Position numbers and translations under genes: made by a program
Shown here: piece by piece, positions 24,637 to 32,549 of the stretch
How positions within the stretch are numbered: position 1 is the first letter of the stretch
Layout: each line of letters begins with the position of its first letter
Notes under the pieces: generated by a model
What the model was told of the DNA's origin: nothing
What the model saw: the letters and a program-made list of their open reading frames with translations, nothing else
Database searches by the model: none
Source: Streptomyces alanosinicus
GTDB lineage: Bacteria; Actinomycetota; Actinomycetes; Streptomycetales; Streptomycetaceae
Direction: 5' to 3'
Length of the DNA: 41,054 bases
Assembly (NCBI RefSeq): GCF_014650595.1
Contig: NZ_BMVG01000055.1
Location: forward strand, 1-41,054

Positions 24637-24687
24637 GTGCTCTCGTTCGCCATGATTATGGGCAGCAGGCGCGCCGGTCCGCAGTGA
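24637..24687 (+). CDS. Candidate leader peptide upstream of cimA
   Basis: Sixteen codons from GTG 24637 (or a shorter form from ATG 24652) reading MLSFAMIMGSRRAGPQ and ending in TGA. It includes Leu and Met codons and the rare isoleucine codon ATT, unusual in this genome. The stop is directly followed by a hairpin (24688-24713) and then an intrinsic terminator. In ribosome-mediated attenuation a leader peptide carries codons for the end product; isoleucine is the end product of the citramalate route. Only one Ile codon is present, so the assignment is tentative. Confidence 0.35.
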   Translation: MLSFAMIMGSRRAGPQ

Positions 24688-24713
24688 CCACACGTACGAC
24701 CAGGTACGGGTGG
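24688..24713 (+). promoter_or_regulatory. Hairpin after the candidate cimA leader peptide
   Basis: CCAC-A-CGTAC (24688-24697) pairs with GTACG-G-GTGG (24704-24713) with one mismatch, around the loop GACCAG. CGGGT within the right arm (24707-24711) can instead pair with ACCCG (24729-24733), so two exclusive folds are possible. Confidence 0.45.
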
Positions 24714-24741
24714 CCATCGTCGTCCTCGACCCGCGCGCAGA

Positions 24742-24767
24742 CCTCTCGCACCCGCGAGGGGTTTTTT
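24742..24767 (+). terminator. Intrinsic terminator in the cimA 5' leader
   Basis: CCTCTCGC (24742-24749) and GCGAGGGG (24754-24761) form an 8-bp stem with one G-U pair and loop ACCC, followed by six T (24762-24767). Such a clean T-tract is rare in this genome. It stands 112 bases before cimA. It may be an attenuator for cimA or simply the end of the upstream transporter operon. Confidence 0.85.
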
Positions 24768-24879
24768 CGTTTTCCGGCCCACCATCAGCCGGGGAGCGAC
24801 CGCGCGAGGGATCATTGGGGGGACGGTGGAGCCGGTCATTCCGGTAAGACCGAAGATCCACAACAGGAGCCTTGAGACC

Positions 24880-26490
24880 ATGACCGAGACGGCAACCAGC
24901 GAGCTCGACGACTCGTTCCACGTCTTCGACACCACGCTGCGCGACGGCGCGCAGCGCGAGGGCATCAACCTCACCGTCGCGGACAAGCTCGCCATCGCCC
25001 GGCACCTGGACGACTTCGGCGTCGGCTTCATCGAGGGCGGCTGGCCCGGTGCCAATCCCCGGGACACCGAGTTCTTCGCCCGCGCGCAGGCGGAGATCGA
25101 CTTCAGGAACGCCCGGCTGGTCGCCTTCGGCGCCACCCGCCGCGCCGGCGCCAAGGCCGCCGAGGATCCCCAGGTCAGGGCCCTTGTCCAGTCCGGCGCC
25201 CCGGTGGTCACCCTGGTCGCCAAGTCGCATGACCGGCATGTGGAACTGGCGCTGCGCACCACGCTGGAGGAGAACCTGGAGATGGTCCGGGACACCGTCT
25301 CCTATCTGCGCTCCGAGGGCCGCCGGGTGTTCGTCGACTGCGAGCACTTCTTCGACGGCTACCGCGCCAACCCCGAGTACGCGAAGGCCGTCGTCCGTGC
25401 GGCCGCCGAGGCGGGCGCCGACGTCGTGATCCTCTGCGACACCAACGGCGGCATGCTCCCGGCCCAGATCCACGCGGTCGTCGCCACGGTCCTCGCCGAC
25501 ACCGGTGCCCGGCTCGGCATCCACGCCCAGGACGACACCGGCTGCGCGGTCGCCAACACGCTCGCCGCCGTCGACGCGGGCGCCACCCATGTGCAGTGCA
25601 CGGCCAACGGCTACGGCGAGCGCGTCGGAAACGCCAACCTCTTCCCGGTGGTCGCGGCGCTGGAGCTGAAGTACGGCAAGAAGGTGCTGCCCGACGGCAA
25701 GCTCCGCGAGACGACGCGTATCTCGCACGCCATCGCCGAGGTCGTGAACCTCACCCCGTCCACGCATCAGCCGTACGTCGGTGTCTCCGCCTTCGCCCAC
25801 AAGGCCGGCCTGCACGCCTCCGCGATCAAGGTCGACCCGGACCTGTACCAGCACATCGACCCCGAGCTGGTCGGCAACACCATGCGCATGCTGGTCTCCG
25901 ACATGGCGGGCCGTGCCTCGATCGAGCTGAAGGGCAAGGAACTGGGCATCGACCTCGGCGGCGACCGCGAGCTGGTCGGCCGCGTCGTCGAGCGGGTGAA
26001 GGAACGCGAGCTCAAGGGCTACACGTACGAGGCCGCGGACGCCTCCTTCGAACTCCTGCTGCGCGCCGAGGTCGAGGGCCGGCCGCTGAAGTACTTCGAC
26101 GTCGAGTCCTGGCGGGCCATCGTCGAGGACCGCCCCGACGGCACCCACGCCAACGAGGCCACGGTCAAGCTGTGGGCCAAGAGCGAGCGGATCGTCGCCA
26201 CGGCGGAGGGCAACGGCCCGGTCAACGCCCTCGACCGTGCGCTGCGCGTCGCCCTGGAGAAGATCTACCCGCAGCTCGCCAAGCTGGACCTGGTCGACTA
26301 CAAGGTCCGCATCCTGGAGGGCAAGCACGGCACCCAGTCCACGACCCGGGTGCTGATCTCCACCTCGGACGGCACCGGCGAGTGGTCCACGGTCGGCGTC
26401 GCCGAGAACGTCATCGCCGCCTCCTGGCAGGCCCTGGAGGACGCGTACACCTACGGGCTGCTGCGGGCGGGCGTCGAGCCCGCGGAGTAG
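24880..26490 (+). CDS. cimA: (R)-citramalate synthase
   Basis: 536 residues from ATG 24880, chosen for AGGAG (24865-24869) upstream; the frame is open for 18 more codons. It is a DRE-TIM metallolyase: VFDTTLRDGAQREGINLTVADKLAIA near the N-terminus, FIEGGWPGANP, CDTNGGMLP, the metal-binding LGIHAQDDTGCAVANTLAAV and NGYGERVGNANL, then FAHKAGLHASAI. The C-terminal LeuA-type allosteric domain covers about residues 380-530. The sequence type (VFDTTLRDGAQ, FAHKAG) is that of CimA rather than LeuA. It condenses pyruvate and acetyl-CoA to citramalate, opening a threonine-independent route to 2-ketobutyrate and isoleucine. The leader terminator suggests attenuation control. Confidence 0.93.
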   Translation: MTETATSELDDSFHVFDTTLRDGAQREGINLTVADKLAIARHLDDFGVGFIEGGWPGANPRDTEFFARAQAEIDFRNARLVAFGATRRAGAKAAEDPQVRALVQSGAPVVTLVAKSHDRHVELALRTTLEENLEMVRDTVSYLRSEGRRVFVDCEHFFDGYRANPEYAKAVVRAAAEAGADVVILCDTNGGMLPAQIHAVVATVLADTGARLGIHAQDDTGCAVANTLAAVDAGATHVQCTANGYGERVGNANLFPVVAALELKYGKKVLPDGKLRETTRISHAIAEVVNLTPSTHQPYVGVSAFAHKAGLHASAIKVDPDLYQHIDPELVGNTMRMLVSDMAGRASIELKGKELGIDLGGDRELVGRVVERVKERELKGYTYEAADASFELLLRAEVEGRPLKYFDVESWRAIVEDRPDGTHANEATVKLWAKSERIVATAEGNGPVNALDRALRVALEKIYPQLAKLDLVDYKVRILEGKHGTQSTTRVLISTSDGTGEWSTVGVAENVIAASWQALEDAYTYGLLRAGVEPAE

Positions 26491-26512
26491 CTCCGCCGGT
26501 CAGCGGTGACGG

Positions 26513-26567
26513 GCCGTCGGCCGTCCGCGGCGCCGTCGTGGTCGATCGCGCCGTTCCCCGCGCCCCT
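26513..26567. repeat. Dispersed intergenic repeat, copy 2 (between cimA and the GPP34 gene)
   Basis: 48 of 55 bases match copy 1 at 17452-17506. This copy lacks the long-range left arm, but CGCCCC (26561-26566) pairs with GGGGCG (26571-26576). Like copy 1 it separates a branched-chain amino acid gene from a convergent gene. Confidence 0.75.
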
Positions 26568-26581
26568 GCCGGGGCGGCGGC

Positions 26582-27178
26582 TCACGGCGCGCGCCAGATG
26601 TTGTCGAACGCGGCGTTCTCGATGCGCCGCCGTTCGCGGACCGCGGTCAGCTCGGTCACCGCGTCGCCGACCGTCGCCACGACCGTGACGACGGCCTCGT
26701 CGTCGGGGGCCTGCGCCGGCCGCTCGTCCTCGATGCCGAGGGCGGCGGCGAGGCCGGCGAGGACCGGCTCGCGGTTCCACCAGCGGTCGGCCGCCTGCCG
26801 CCGGGCCGGGGTGTCGGCCGCGGCGGCCTTCTCGGCCCGGCGCGGCCAGCGCGGCCGCTTCCCGGCGAGCTGCCCCTCGGCGTCCAGCGCGTCACGGTAG
26901 GCGCCGGCCAGCCCGCGCCCCCGGCGCCACAACCAGTCCTCGACCGTCTCGTACGGCTCCTGCCGTTTCAGCGCCGCCTCGGCCTCGTCCAGCATCCGGT
27001 CACCCGTGGCCAGCGCCGGACCGGGCACGATGCGCTCGTCGTCCAGGGTGAGCGCCCGCGCGCCGAGCAGGTCGACCAGTTCGGCGCCGGCCAGCGCCAG
27101 CGACAGATCGCCCTGCTCGACGGGGGGCTCACCGGGCACGTCCAGGCTGACGAGGAACAGATCCCGCGGAGTGGTCAT
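26582..27178 (-). CDS. GPP34 (Golgi phosphoprotein 3-like) family protein
   Basis: 198 residues from ATG 27178 (MTTPRDLFLVSLD); a GTG 18 bases upstream is an alternative. The start, followed by PVEQGDLSLALAGAELVDLLGARALTLDDERIVPG, is the typical N-terminal signature of bacterial GPP34 proteins. The eukaryotic relatives bind phosphatidylinositol-4-phosphate, but the bacterial function is unknown and these proteins are common in Streptomyces in several copies. The middle part (residues about 70-140, LWRRGRGLAGAYRDAL and later WWNREPVLAGL) is mostly alpha-helical. It converges on cimA. No operon partner is visible. Confidence 0.8.
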   Translation of the reverse strand: MTTPRDLFLVSLDVPGEPPVEQGDLSLALAGAELVDLLGARALTLDDERIVPGPALATGDRMLDEAEAALKRQEPYETVEDWLWRRGRGLAGAYRDALDAEGQLAGKRPRWPRRAEKAAAADTPARRQAADRWWNREPVLAGLAAALGIEDERPAQAPDDEAVVTVVATVGDAVTELTAVRERRRIENAAFDNIWRAP

Positions 27179-27241
27179 ACCGTCATCGTCCCCCACCCGC
27201 CGCCCGCCCGCTCGGCCATGACCCCTGCCGTCAGGGAATCG

Positions 27242-29113
27242 TCACCGCAGGTGCCACTTCTGGTTCGCGGCGCCCGTGCACGACCAGATCTGCGCCCGCG
27301 CACCGTTCGCCGACGAGTCGTCCGTGACGTCGAGACACTTGTCCGCCGCCGTGTTGACCACATCGCCGGTCGAGGCGTTGTACGACCACTTCTGCGCGCC
27401 GCTGCCGTTGCAGTCGTACAGCTGCGCCTTCGCCCCGTCCGCCGTCGACCCCGAGGTGACGTCCAGGCACTTGCCGAGCGCCTGCACGGACCCGTCGGCC
27501 GTCACCGTCCAGTGCTGGGCGCCGCTGCCGTTGCAGTCGTGGAGCTGCACGGCCGTCCCGTCGGCGCTCGAACCGCCCGCCACGTCCAGGCACTTGCCGG
27601 CGAGCCCCACGAAGGAGCCCGACCGGCCGCTGCCGCCGTTCGACTGTGTGCCGGACCAGGTGAAGGTCGCCGAGGTCTTCCCGGGCAGTGAGTAAGTGGC
27701 GTGCCGGGAGCCCCAGTCGATGGTGACCGTCTGTGCGGAGGAGGAGCCGTTGTAGGCGATCAGCGCCTTGCTGCCGTCGGGGTTGCGCCAGGCCACGTTC
27801 GGCACCGTGGCGGACGCCGTCGAGGCGATCCGCTGGGCGCCCGGCCGGACGAACTTGGTCAGCTGCCCCATGTCGTAGTACTCGACCGTGTAGTCCACGG
27901 TCCCGCTCGCACCGTCACCGTTGTGGACGGTGACCAGCCCGGTGCAGGTGCCGCAACCCCCGTTGTGCGGGCCCATGTTCTGGTCCACGGCCAGCGACCA
28001 CTTGGTCACCGACTTCGCCCAGTTGCGGGTGTAGTCGATGATGTTCGTCAGGTCCTCGTGCTGCTGGTCGGCGATCCAGGTGCCGCCGGAGTGCTCGGTC
28101 GCGAAGGCGTCCAGCGCGGGGTACCGGTCGTGCACGGCGGACTGCTCGGTGACGTCGCCGCCGTAGCCGTGCCAGGCGATCCCGCCGAAGTTGGGGTGGT
28201 CGCGGATCGCCGCGTCGTCCACGGCCTGGGCCGCGTAGGAGTCGTAGGTGTCCCAGTTCCAGTCGTGCGCGAGGACCTTGGTGGACAGGCCCGCGGACTT
28301 CAGCTGCGGCAGCAGGTCGTTCTTGAGGAAGTAGTCGATCCCGCTCGCGTTCCAGCTCATCGACGGATAGCCGGAGCAGCAGGTCGGCTCGTTCTGCGGG
28401 GTCACGTAGGAGACGTCGATCCCCTGGTCCTTGTAGGCCTGGAGGTACTTCACGAAGTAGCCGGCGTACGCCGCGTAGTCCTCGGCCTTCAGCCAGCCGC
28501 CGTCGAGCGAGCCGCTGTCCTTCATCCAGGCCGGGGCCGTCCAGGGCGAGGCCAGCACCGTCAGGGACGGGTTCAGCCGGAGTGCCTGTCCGGTGAGCGG
28601 CGCGACGTCCGCGAGGTCGTGGGCGATCGAGAATCGCGCCAGTGACGGGTCCGTCTGCCCGGACGGCACGTCGTCGTACGTGTAGCCGTACCGCGCCAGG
28701 TCGGAGGCGCCCATCGGATTGCGCAGGAACGACAGCCCGATGCCGTCCGTCGGCGAGAACAGCTTGCGCATGGTGGCGTCCCGCGTGGCCTGGGACAGCG
28801 CGCCGCTGCTGTTCAGCAGCCAGGCCGCGGTGTCCGTGAACGACGCGCCGCCGCCGGTGAAGGTCTGGTAGCGGGTGTTCTCGTCGACGGTGATGTTCGT
28901 GCCGCCGCCGCCCGTGCCGGACTGGAAGGCGAACGGGGCCTGCGCCTCAAGACCCCGTACGACATGCCGGCCGCCGGAGTCGTCGGTGGTGGTGAGCCAG
29001 GGGGTGACCTGCTCGCCGGCCGCGTGCGCGGCGGGGGGCACGGCGGCGGTGAAGCCGGCGGCAAAGAGCAGCCCGGCCGGCAGCAGCCGGGCCGTGCGGG
29101 GGATTCTTCTCAT
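27242..29113 (-). CDS. Secreted glycoside hydrolase family 30 enzyme with C-terminal ricin-B (CBM13) domain
   Basis: 623 residues from ATG 29113. A signal peptide covers about residues 1-32 (MRRIPRTARLLPAGLLFAAG, ending AAHAA). The GH30 TIM barrel follows, with GGGASFTDTAAWLL, LASPWTAPAWMKDSGSLDGG, the acid/base E242 in VTPQNEPT and the nucleophile E340 in FATEHSGG. A beta-sandwich reaches to about 490. The last 110 residues form a ricin-type beta-trefoil with three QxW-like repeats (GAQHW, GAQKW, ANQKW), which binds galactose- or xylose-type sugars. The family includes endo-beta-1,6-glucanases, beta-1,6-galactanases and glucosylceramidases; substrate is not certain. It is divergent from a secreted GH3 enzyme with shared operator-like DNA. 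Confidence 0.92.
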   Translation of the reverse strand: MRRIPRTARLLPAGLLFAAGFTAAVPPAAHAAGEQVTPWLTTTDDSGGRHVVRGLEAQAPFAFQSGTGGGGTNITVDENTRYQTFTGGGASFTDTAAWLLNSSGALSQATRDATMRKLFSPTDGIGLSFLRNPMGASDLARYGYTYDDVPSGQTDPSLARFSIAHDLADVAPLTGQALRLNPSLTVLASPWTAPAWMKDSGSLDGGWLKAEDYAAYAGYFVKYLQAYKDQGIDVSYVTPQNEPTCCSGYPSMSWNASGIDYFLKNDLLPQLKSAGLSTKVLAHDWNWDTYDSYAAQAVDDAAIRDHPNFGGIAWHGYGGDVTEQSAVHDRYPALDAFATEHSGGTWIADQQHEDLTNIIDYTRNWAKSVTKWSLAVDQNMGPHNGGCGTCTGLVTVHNGDGASGTVDYTVEYYDMGQLTKFVRPGAQRIASTASATVPNVAWRNPDGSKALIAYNGSSSAQTVTIDWGSRHATYSLPGKTSATFTWSGTQSNGGSGRSGSFVGLAGKCLDVAGGSSADGTAVQLHDCNGSGAQHWTVTADGSVQALGKCLDVTSGSTADGAKAQLYDCNGSGAQKWSYNASTGDVVNTAADKCLDVTDDSSANGARAQIWSCTGAANQKWHLR

Positions 29114-29168
29114 GGTGCGTCGCCCTTCCTCTCGGGTCGACAGAGCGGGGACCGGCACAGCGCGGCAC

Positions 29169-29240
29169 AACTCACGTGCCCTCTTGACGGGTTGGGGATC
29201 CATGAGTTAACTCACGACGTGATCTAAGTCATGAGTGAAC
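29169..29240. promoter_or_regulatory. Promoter and operator region between the GH30 and GH3 genes
   Basis: TTGACG (29184-29189) and TTAACT (29207-29212), 17 bases apart, make a good housekeeping-type promoter for the GH3 gene. The -10 lies exactly in the perfect 12-bp palindrome TGAGTTAACTCA (29203-29214). Related half-sites are AACTCACG at 29169-29176 and CATGAGTGAAC at 29230-29240, the latter nearly repeating CATGAGTTAAC at 29201-29211. A repressor binding the palindrome would block the promoter. No LacI- or GntR-type regulator gene is adjacent. Confidence 0.6.
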
Positions 29241-29261
29241 CAGAGAGCCGAGGGAAGGTCC

Positions 29262-32200
29262 ATGCCGAGAACCGCCCTGCTCGTCTCCGGGGCCCTGCTC
29301 GCCGCCCTGCTGCCCCTGTCCGCCGCCTCCGGCGCCGCCCGCGCCGTCGGCGACCCCGCACCCGACCCCGCCCCCGTGCCCGTCGACCGCTTCGAGGGCG
29401 AGGTCCCCTTCGCCGCCCAGCCCGCCGACGGCATCTTCACCTGGGGGAGCGACGCAGACGACCCGCCCACCTTGCGCCTCACCGACCGCACCGACGCCCC
29501 CGAGGGCGCCGAGGTCCTCACCGGCGCCTACGACATCAGCGGCTACGGCGGCTTCACCCATGACTTCGCCGCGGGCCGGCCCGCCCACGACTGGTCCGCC
29601 CACCAGGGCGTCCGCTTCTGGTGGGAAGGGCGGAACAACGGCCGGAAGATCGCCTTCGAGATCAAGGACGGCGGAGTGAACGGCGAGGCCTCCGAGCTGT
29701 GGACGACCTCCTTCACCGACGACTTCACCGGCTGGAAGCGGATCGAGATCCCCTTCACCGACTTCCGGTACCGCACGGACCACCAGCCCGTCGGCGGCAT
29801 CGACCACGTCCTCGGGCTCACCCGGATGTGGGGGTATGCGGTCACCCTCCCGGCCGGCACCAAGGGCGACTTCGCCATGGACGACGTCGAGTTGTACGGA
29901 AAGGCCGACCAGGCGCTGCGCGCCTCCGTCACGACGGACGCGCCCGTCCGTCCGGTCGAGCAGGGCGGCACTGCCCGGGTCAGGGTCACCCTGGCCACGA
30001 CCGGCGACCGGCCCGTCGAGGACCCGGTGACGGTCACGTACGCGACCGGCGGCGGCACCGCCACCGCCGGCCAGGACTACACCCCCGTCTCCGGCACCCT
30101 CACCTTCCCGGCCGGCACCGCCTCGGGCACGGCGCGGACGATCGAGGTGCCGACCCGCCGGAGCAAGGGCGCCGCGGTCGCGAAGACCGTCCCGCTGGAG
30201 CTCACCGCCACCGGCGCCAAGGCCCCCGCCGAGACCCCGCAGATCGTCATCGACGCTCACGGACTGCCGTACCAGAACGCCGCGTTGCCGGTCAGGAGGC
30301 GTGTCGCGGATCTGCTGTCCCGGATGTCCCTGGCGGAGAAGGCCGGGCAGATGACCCAGGCCGAGCGCGGTGCCGTCGGCACCGGCGGCGACATCGCGAC
30401 GTACGCCCTCGGCTCGCTCCTGTCCGGCGGCGGCTCCACGCCCACGCCCAACACGCCCGAGGCGTGGGCGCAGATGATCGACGGCTTCCAGCTGCGGACC
30501 CGGGCGACCCGCCTCCAGATCCCGCTGATCTACGGCGTCGACGCGGTCCACGGCCACAACAACCTGGCCGGCGCCACGATCATGCCGCACAACATCGGCA
30601 TCGGCGCGAGCCGTGACCCCCAACTCGCCTACGCCACAGGGTCGGTGACCGCCGCCGAGGTACGCGCCACCGGCATCCCCTGGGACTTCGCGCCCTGTCT
30701 GTGCGTGACCCGCGACGAACGCTGGGGCCGCTCGTACGAGTCCTTCGGCGAGGACCCCGCCCTCGTGCAGTCGATGGAGACCATGATCCAGGGCCTCCAG
30801 GGCCGGGCCGACGGCCGGGACCTGAAGCGCGACGACAAGGTGCTGGCCACCGCCAAGCACTTCGCCGGCGACGGCGGCACCGCCTACGGCTCCTCCACCA
30901 CCGGCACCTACACCATCGACCAGGGCGTCACCACGGTCACCCGGCAGCAGCTGGAGGACATCCACCTGGCTCCGTACCGGACCGCCGTCGAGCGGGGCAT
31001 CGGCACGGTCATGCCGTCGTACTCCTCCCTCGACATCGTCGGCGACGGCAAGGGCGCGGTGAAGATGCACGCCCGCGGCGACATGATCAACGGCGAGCTG
31101 AAGGGCCGGATGGGTTTCGCCGGCTTCGTCATCAGCGACTGGAACGCCATCGACCAGCTCCCCGGCGACTACGCGGCCCATGTCCGCACGGCGGTGGACG
31201 CGGGCGTCGACATGATGATGGTGCCGTACGGCTACAAGGACTTCAGCGGCACGCTCGCGGACGAGGTGAAGGCGGGCCGGATCAGCGAGGCGCGGATCGA
31301 CGACGCGGTCTCCCGCATCCTCACCCAGAAGTTCAGGCTCGGCCTCTTCGAGCACCCCTACGCCGACACCAGCGGCGCCGCCGCCATCGGCTCCCCGGCC
31401 CACCGGGCGGTCGCCCGCCGTGCCGCGGCCGAATCGCAGGTGCTGCTGAAGAACAGCGGCGGACTGCTGCCGCTGAAGAAGGGCGAGAAGGTGTACGTCG
31501 CCGGGTCGAACGCCGACGACCTCGGCAACCAGACCGGCGGCTGGACCCTCACCTGGCAGGGCGCCTCCGGCACCCACACCCGGGGCACGACCGTCCTGCA
31601 GGGCATGCGCGAGGCCGGCGGCGACGTCACCTACTCCAAGGACGCCTCCGCCCCGACCGGCGGCTATGACGTCGGGGTGGTCGTCGTCGGCGAGACCCCG
31701 TACGCCGAGGGCGTCGGCGACGTCGGCAACGGCCACAGCCTGGAGCTGTCCGCCGCCGACCAGGCGGCCGTGGACAAGGTGTGCGCGGCCATGAAGTGCG
31801 CGGTGCTGATCGTCTCCGGCCGCCCGCAGCTGGTCGGCGACCGGCTCGGCAGGATCGACGCGCTGGTGGCGTCCTGGCTGCCCGGCACCGAGGGCGAGGG
31901 CGTCGCCGATGTCCTCTACGGTGCGCGCCCCTTCACCGGACAGCTCCCCGTCACCTGGCCGAAGTCCGAGTCCCAGCTCCCGATCAACGTGGGCGACCCG
32001 TCGTACGACCCGCAGTTCCCCTACGGCTGGGGCCTGACCACGCTCACCGACGTCCCGCGCGGCGGTACGGCCGCCCTGAAGGCATGGGCCGCGGCGGCGA
32101 CGGCGGCCGAGCGGACGGGTGACGACCGGACCGGCCGTGCGCTGGTGACCCGGGCGCGGCTGCTCGTCCAGCAGAAGACCGGCGGGCGGATGACCCAGGC

Positions 32201-32297
32201 GGTGGCGAAACCCTTCGCCGACGCCGGCCACCTGCTGCTGACCGGCCGGTACGGGAAGGCGGTGGAGAAGCTGACGGAGGCGTACCGGGCCGCCTAG
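29262..32297 (+). CDS. Secreted glycoside hydrolase family 3 beta-glucosidase with CBM11-like and Calx-beta domains
   Basis: 1011 residues from ATG 29262 (GAGGGAAGG upstream). A signal peptide spans about residues 1-28. A carbohydrate-binding domain follows (about 35-225: GVRFWWEGRNNGRKIAFEIKD and WKRIEIPFTDF, as in CBM11-type modules), then a Calx-beta-like domain (about 230-330). The GH3 N-domain has MSLAEKAGQMTQAE, DAVHGHNN and AKHFAGDGGT, with the nucleophile D626 in FVISDWNAID. The GH3 C-domain has LLKNSGGLLPLKK and LLPGTEGEGVADVLYG, and a helical tail ends LTEAYRAA. It probably releases glucose from beta-glucans or oligosaccharides outside the cell, perhaps after the divergent GH30 enzyme. 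Its stop codon TAG lies at the end of a MITE-like element. Confidence 0.94.
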   Translation: MPRTALLVSGALLAALLPLSAASGAARAVGDPAPDPAPVPVDRFEGEVPFAAQPADGIFTWGSDADDPPTLRLTDRTDAPEGAEVLTGAYDISGYGGFTHDFAAGRPAHDWSAHQGVRFWWEGRNNGRKIAFEIKDGGVNGEASELWTTSFTDDFTGWKRIEIPFTDFRYRTDHQPVGGIDHVLGLTRMWGYAVTLPAGTKGDFAMDDVELYGKADQALRASVTTDAPVRPVEQGGTARVRVTLATTGDRPVEDPVTVTYATGGGTATAGQDYTPVSGTLTFPAGTASGTARTIEVPTRRSKGAAVAKTVPLELTATGAKAPAETPQIVIDAHGLPYQNAALPVRRRVADLLSRMSLAEKAGQMTQAERGAVGTGGDIATYALGSLLSGGGSTPTPNTPEAWAQMIDGFQLRTRATRLQIPLIYGVDAVHGHNNLAGATIMPHNIGIGASRDPQLAYATGSVTAAEVRATGIPWDFAPCLCVTRDERWGRSYESFGEDPALVQSMETMIQGLQGRADGRDLKRDDKVLATAKHFAGDGGTAYGSSTTGTYTIDQGVTTVTRQQLEDIHLAPYRTAVERGIGTVMPSYSSLDIVGDGKGAVKMHARGDMINGELKGRMGFAGFVISDWNAIDQLPGDYAAHVRTAVDAGVDMMMVPYGYKDFSGTLADEVKAGRISEARIDDAVSRILTQKFRLGLFEHPYADTSGAAAIGSPAHRAVARRAAAESQVLLKNSGGLLPLKKGEKVYVAGSNADDLGNQTGGWTLTWQGASGTHTRGTTVLQGMREAGGDVTYSKDASAPTGGYDVGVVVVGETPYAEGVGDVGNGHSLELSAADQAAVDKVCAAMKCAVLIVSGRPQLVGDRLGRIDALVASWLPGTEGEGVADVLYGARPFTGQLPVTWPKSESQLPINVGDPSYDPQFPYGWGLTTLTDVPRGGTAALKAWAAAATAAERTGDDRTGRALVTRARLLVQQKTGGRMTQAVAKPFADAGHLLLTGRYGKAVEKLTEAYRAA

Positions 32298-32486
32298 TGC
32301 CCCAACAGGCAACGTTCGCCCCGTCGCGACGCCCGGCACGCCCTCTCGCCGCACCGGCCGAAAGCCCACGTACGCCCAGTACGAGGACTTCCGGCCGGCA
32401 CTCCCCCAGCCTCCGGCCGGGGGGACCCCCAGAGCACGCACCGGACGCCGCTCCTTGACGGGCAAACGTTGCCTGCCGGGGCACTA
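32295..32486. mobile_element. MITE-like element with long inverted ends
   Basis: The region begins CTAGTGCCCC (from 32294) and ends GGGGCACTAG (to 32487). The terminal inverted repeats of 28 bases (32294-32321 and 32460-32487) match at 25 positions, both containing CAGGCAACGTT or its complement. The 2-bp TA at each end fits a duplicated TA target, or CTAG if the site was 4 bp. The interior (about 140 bases) has several short palindromes (CCGGCCGG twice) but no transposase gene. It is most likely a non-autonomous derivative of an IS630- or IS5/IS427-type element. Removing it with one TA still leaves TAG as the stop of the GH3 gene. Confidence 0.8.
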
Positions 32487-32549
32487 GAGCCCGCGTACGT
32501 GTCCGCACCGATGTGACCGGTTCTGGGTGGCTTCGGGTAGTTTCGGGGC

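Noticed and set aside
24710..24850. Frame starting VAIVVL just before the cimA leader terminator, considered as the control peptide
   Set aside because: It reads straight through the terminator to a stop near cimA and has only a weak ribosome binding site; leader peptides normally end before the terminator. The upstream 16-codon frame is a better but still weak candidate.
24826..24879. Upstream start for cimA adding 18 residues
   Set aside because: No ribosome binding site before it, and AGGAG at 24865-24869 supports ATG 24880.
26513..26576. Repeat copy 2 considered as a small RNA gene
   Set aside because: No promoter seen, and the same sequence occurs at another convergent junction, which fits a dispersed repeat better.
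29229..32465. 1078-residue minus-strand frame opposite the GH3 gene
   Set aside because: Shadow of the GH3 gene; no domain, no ribosome binding site.
32295..32486. Element considered as a complete insertion sequence
   Set aside because: Only 192 bases and no transposase frame; it can only be a non-autonomous element or a structured repeat.
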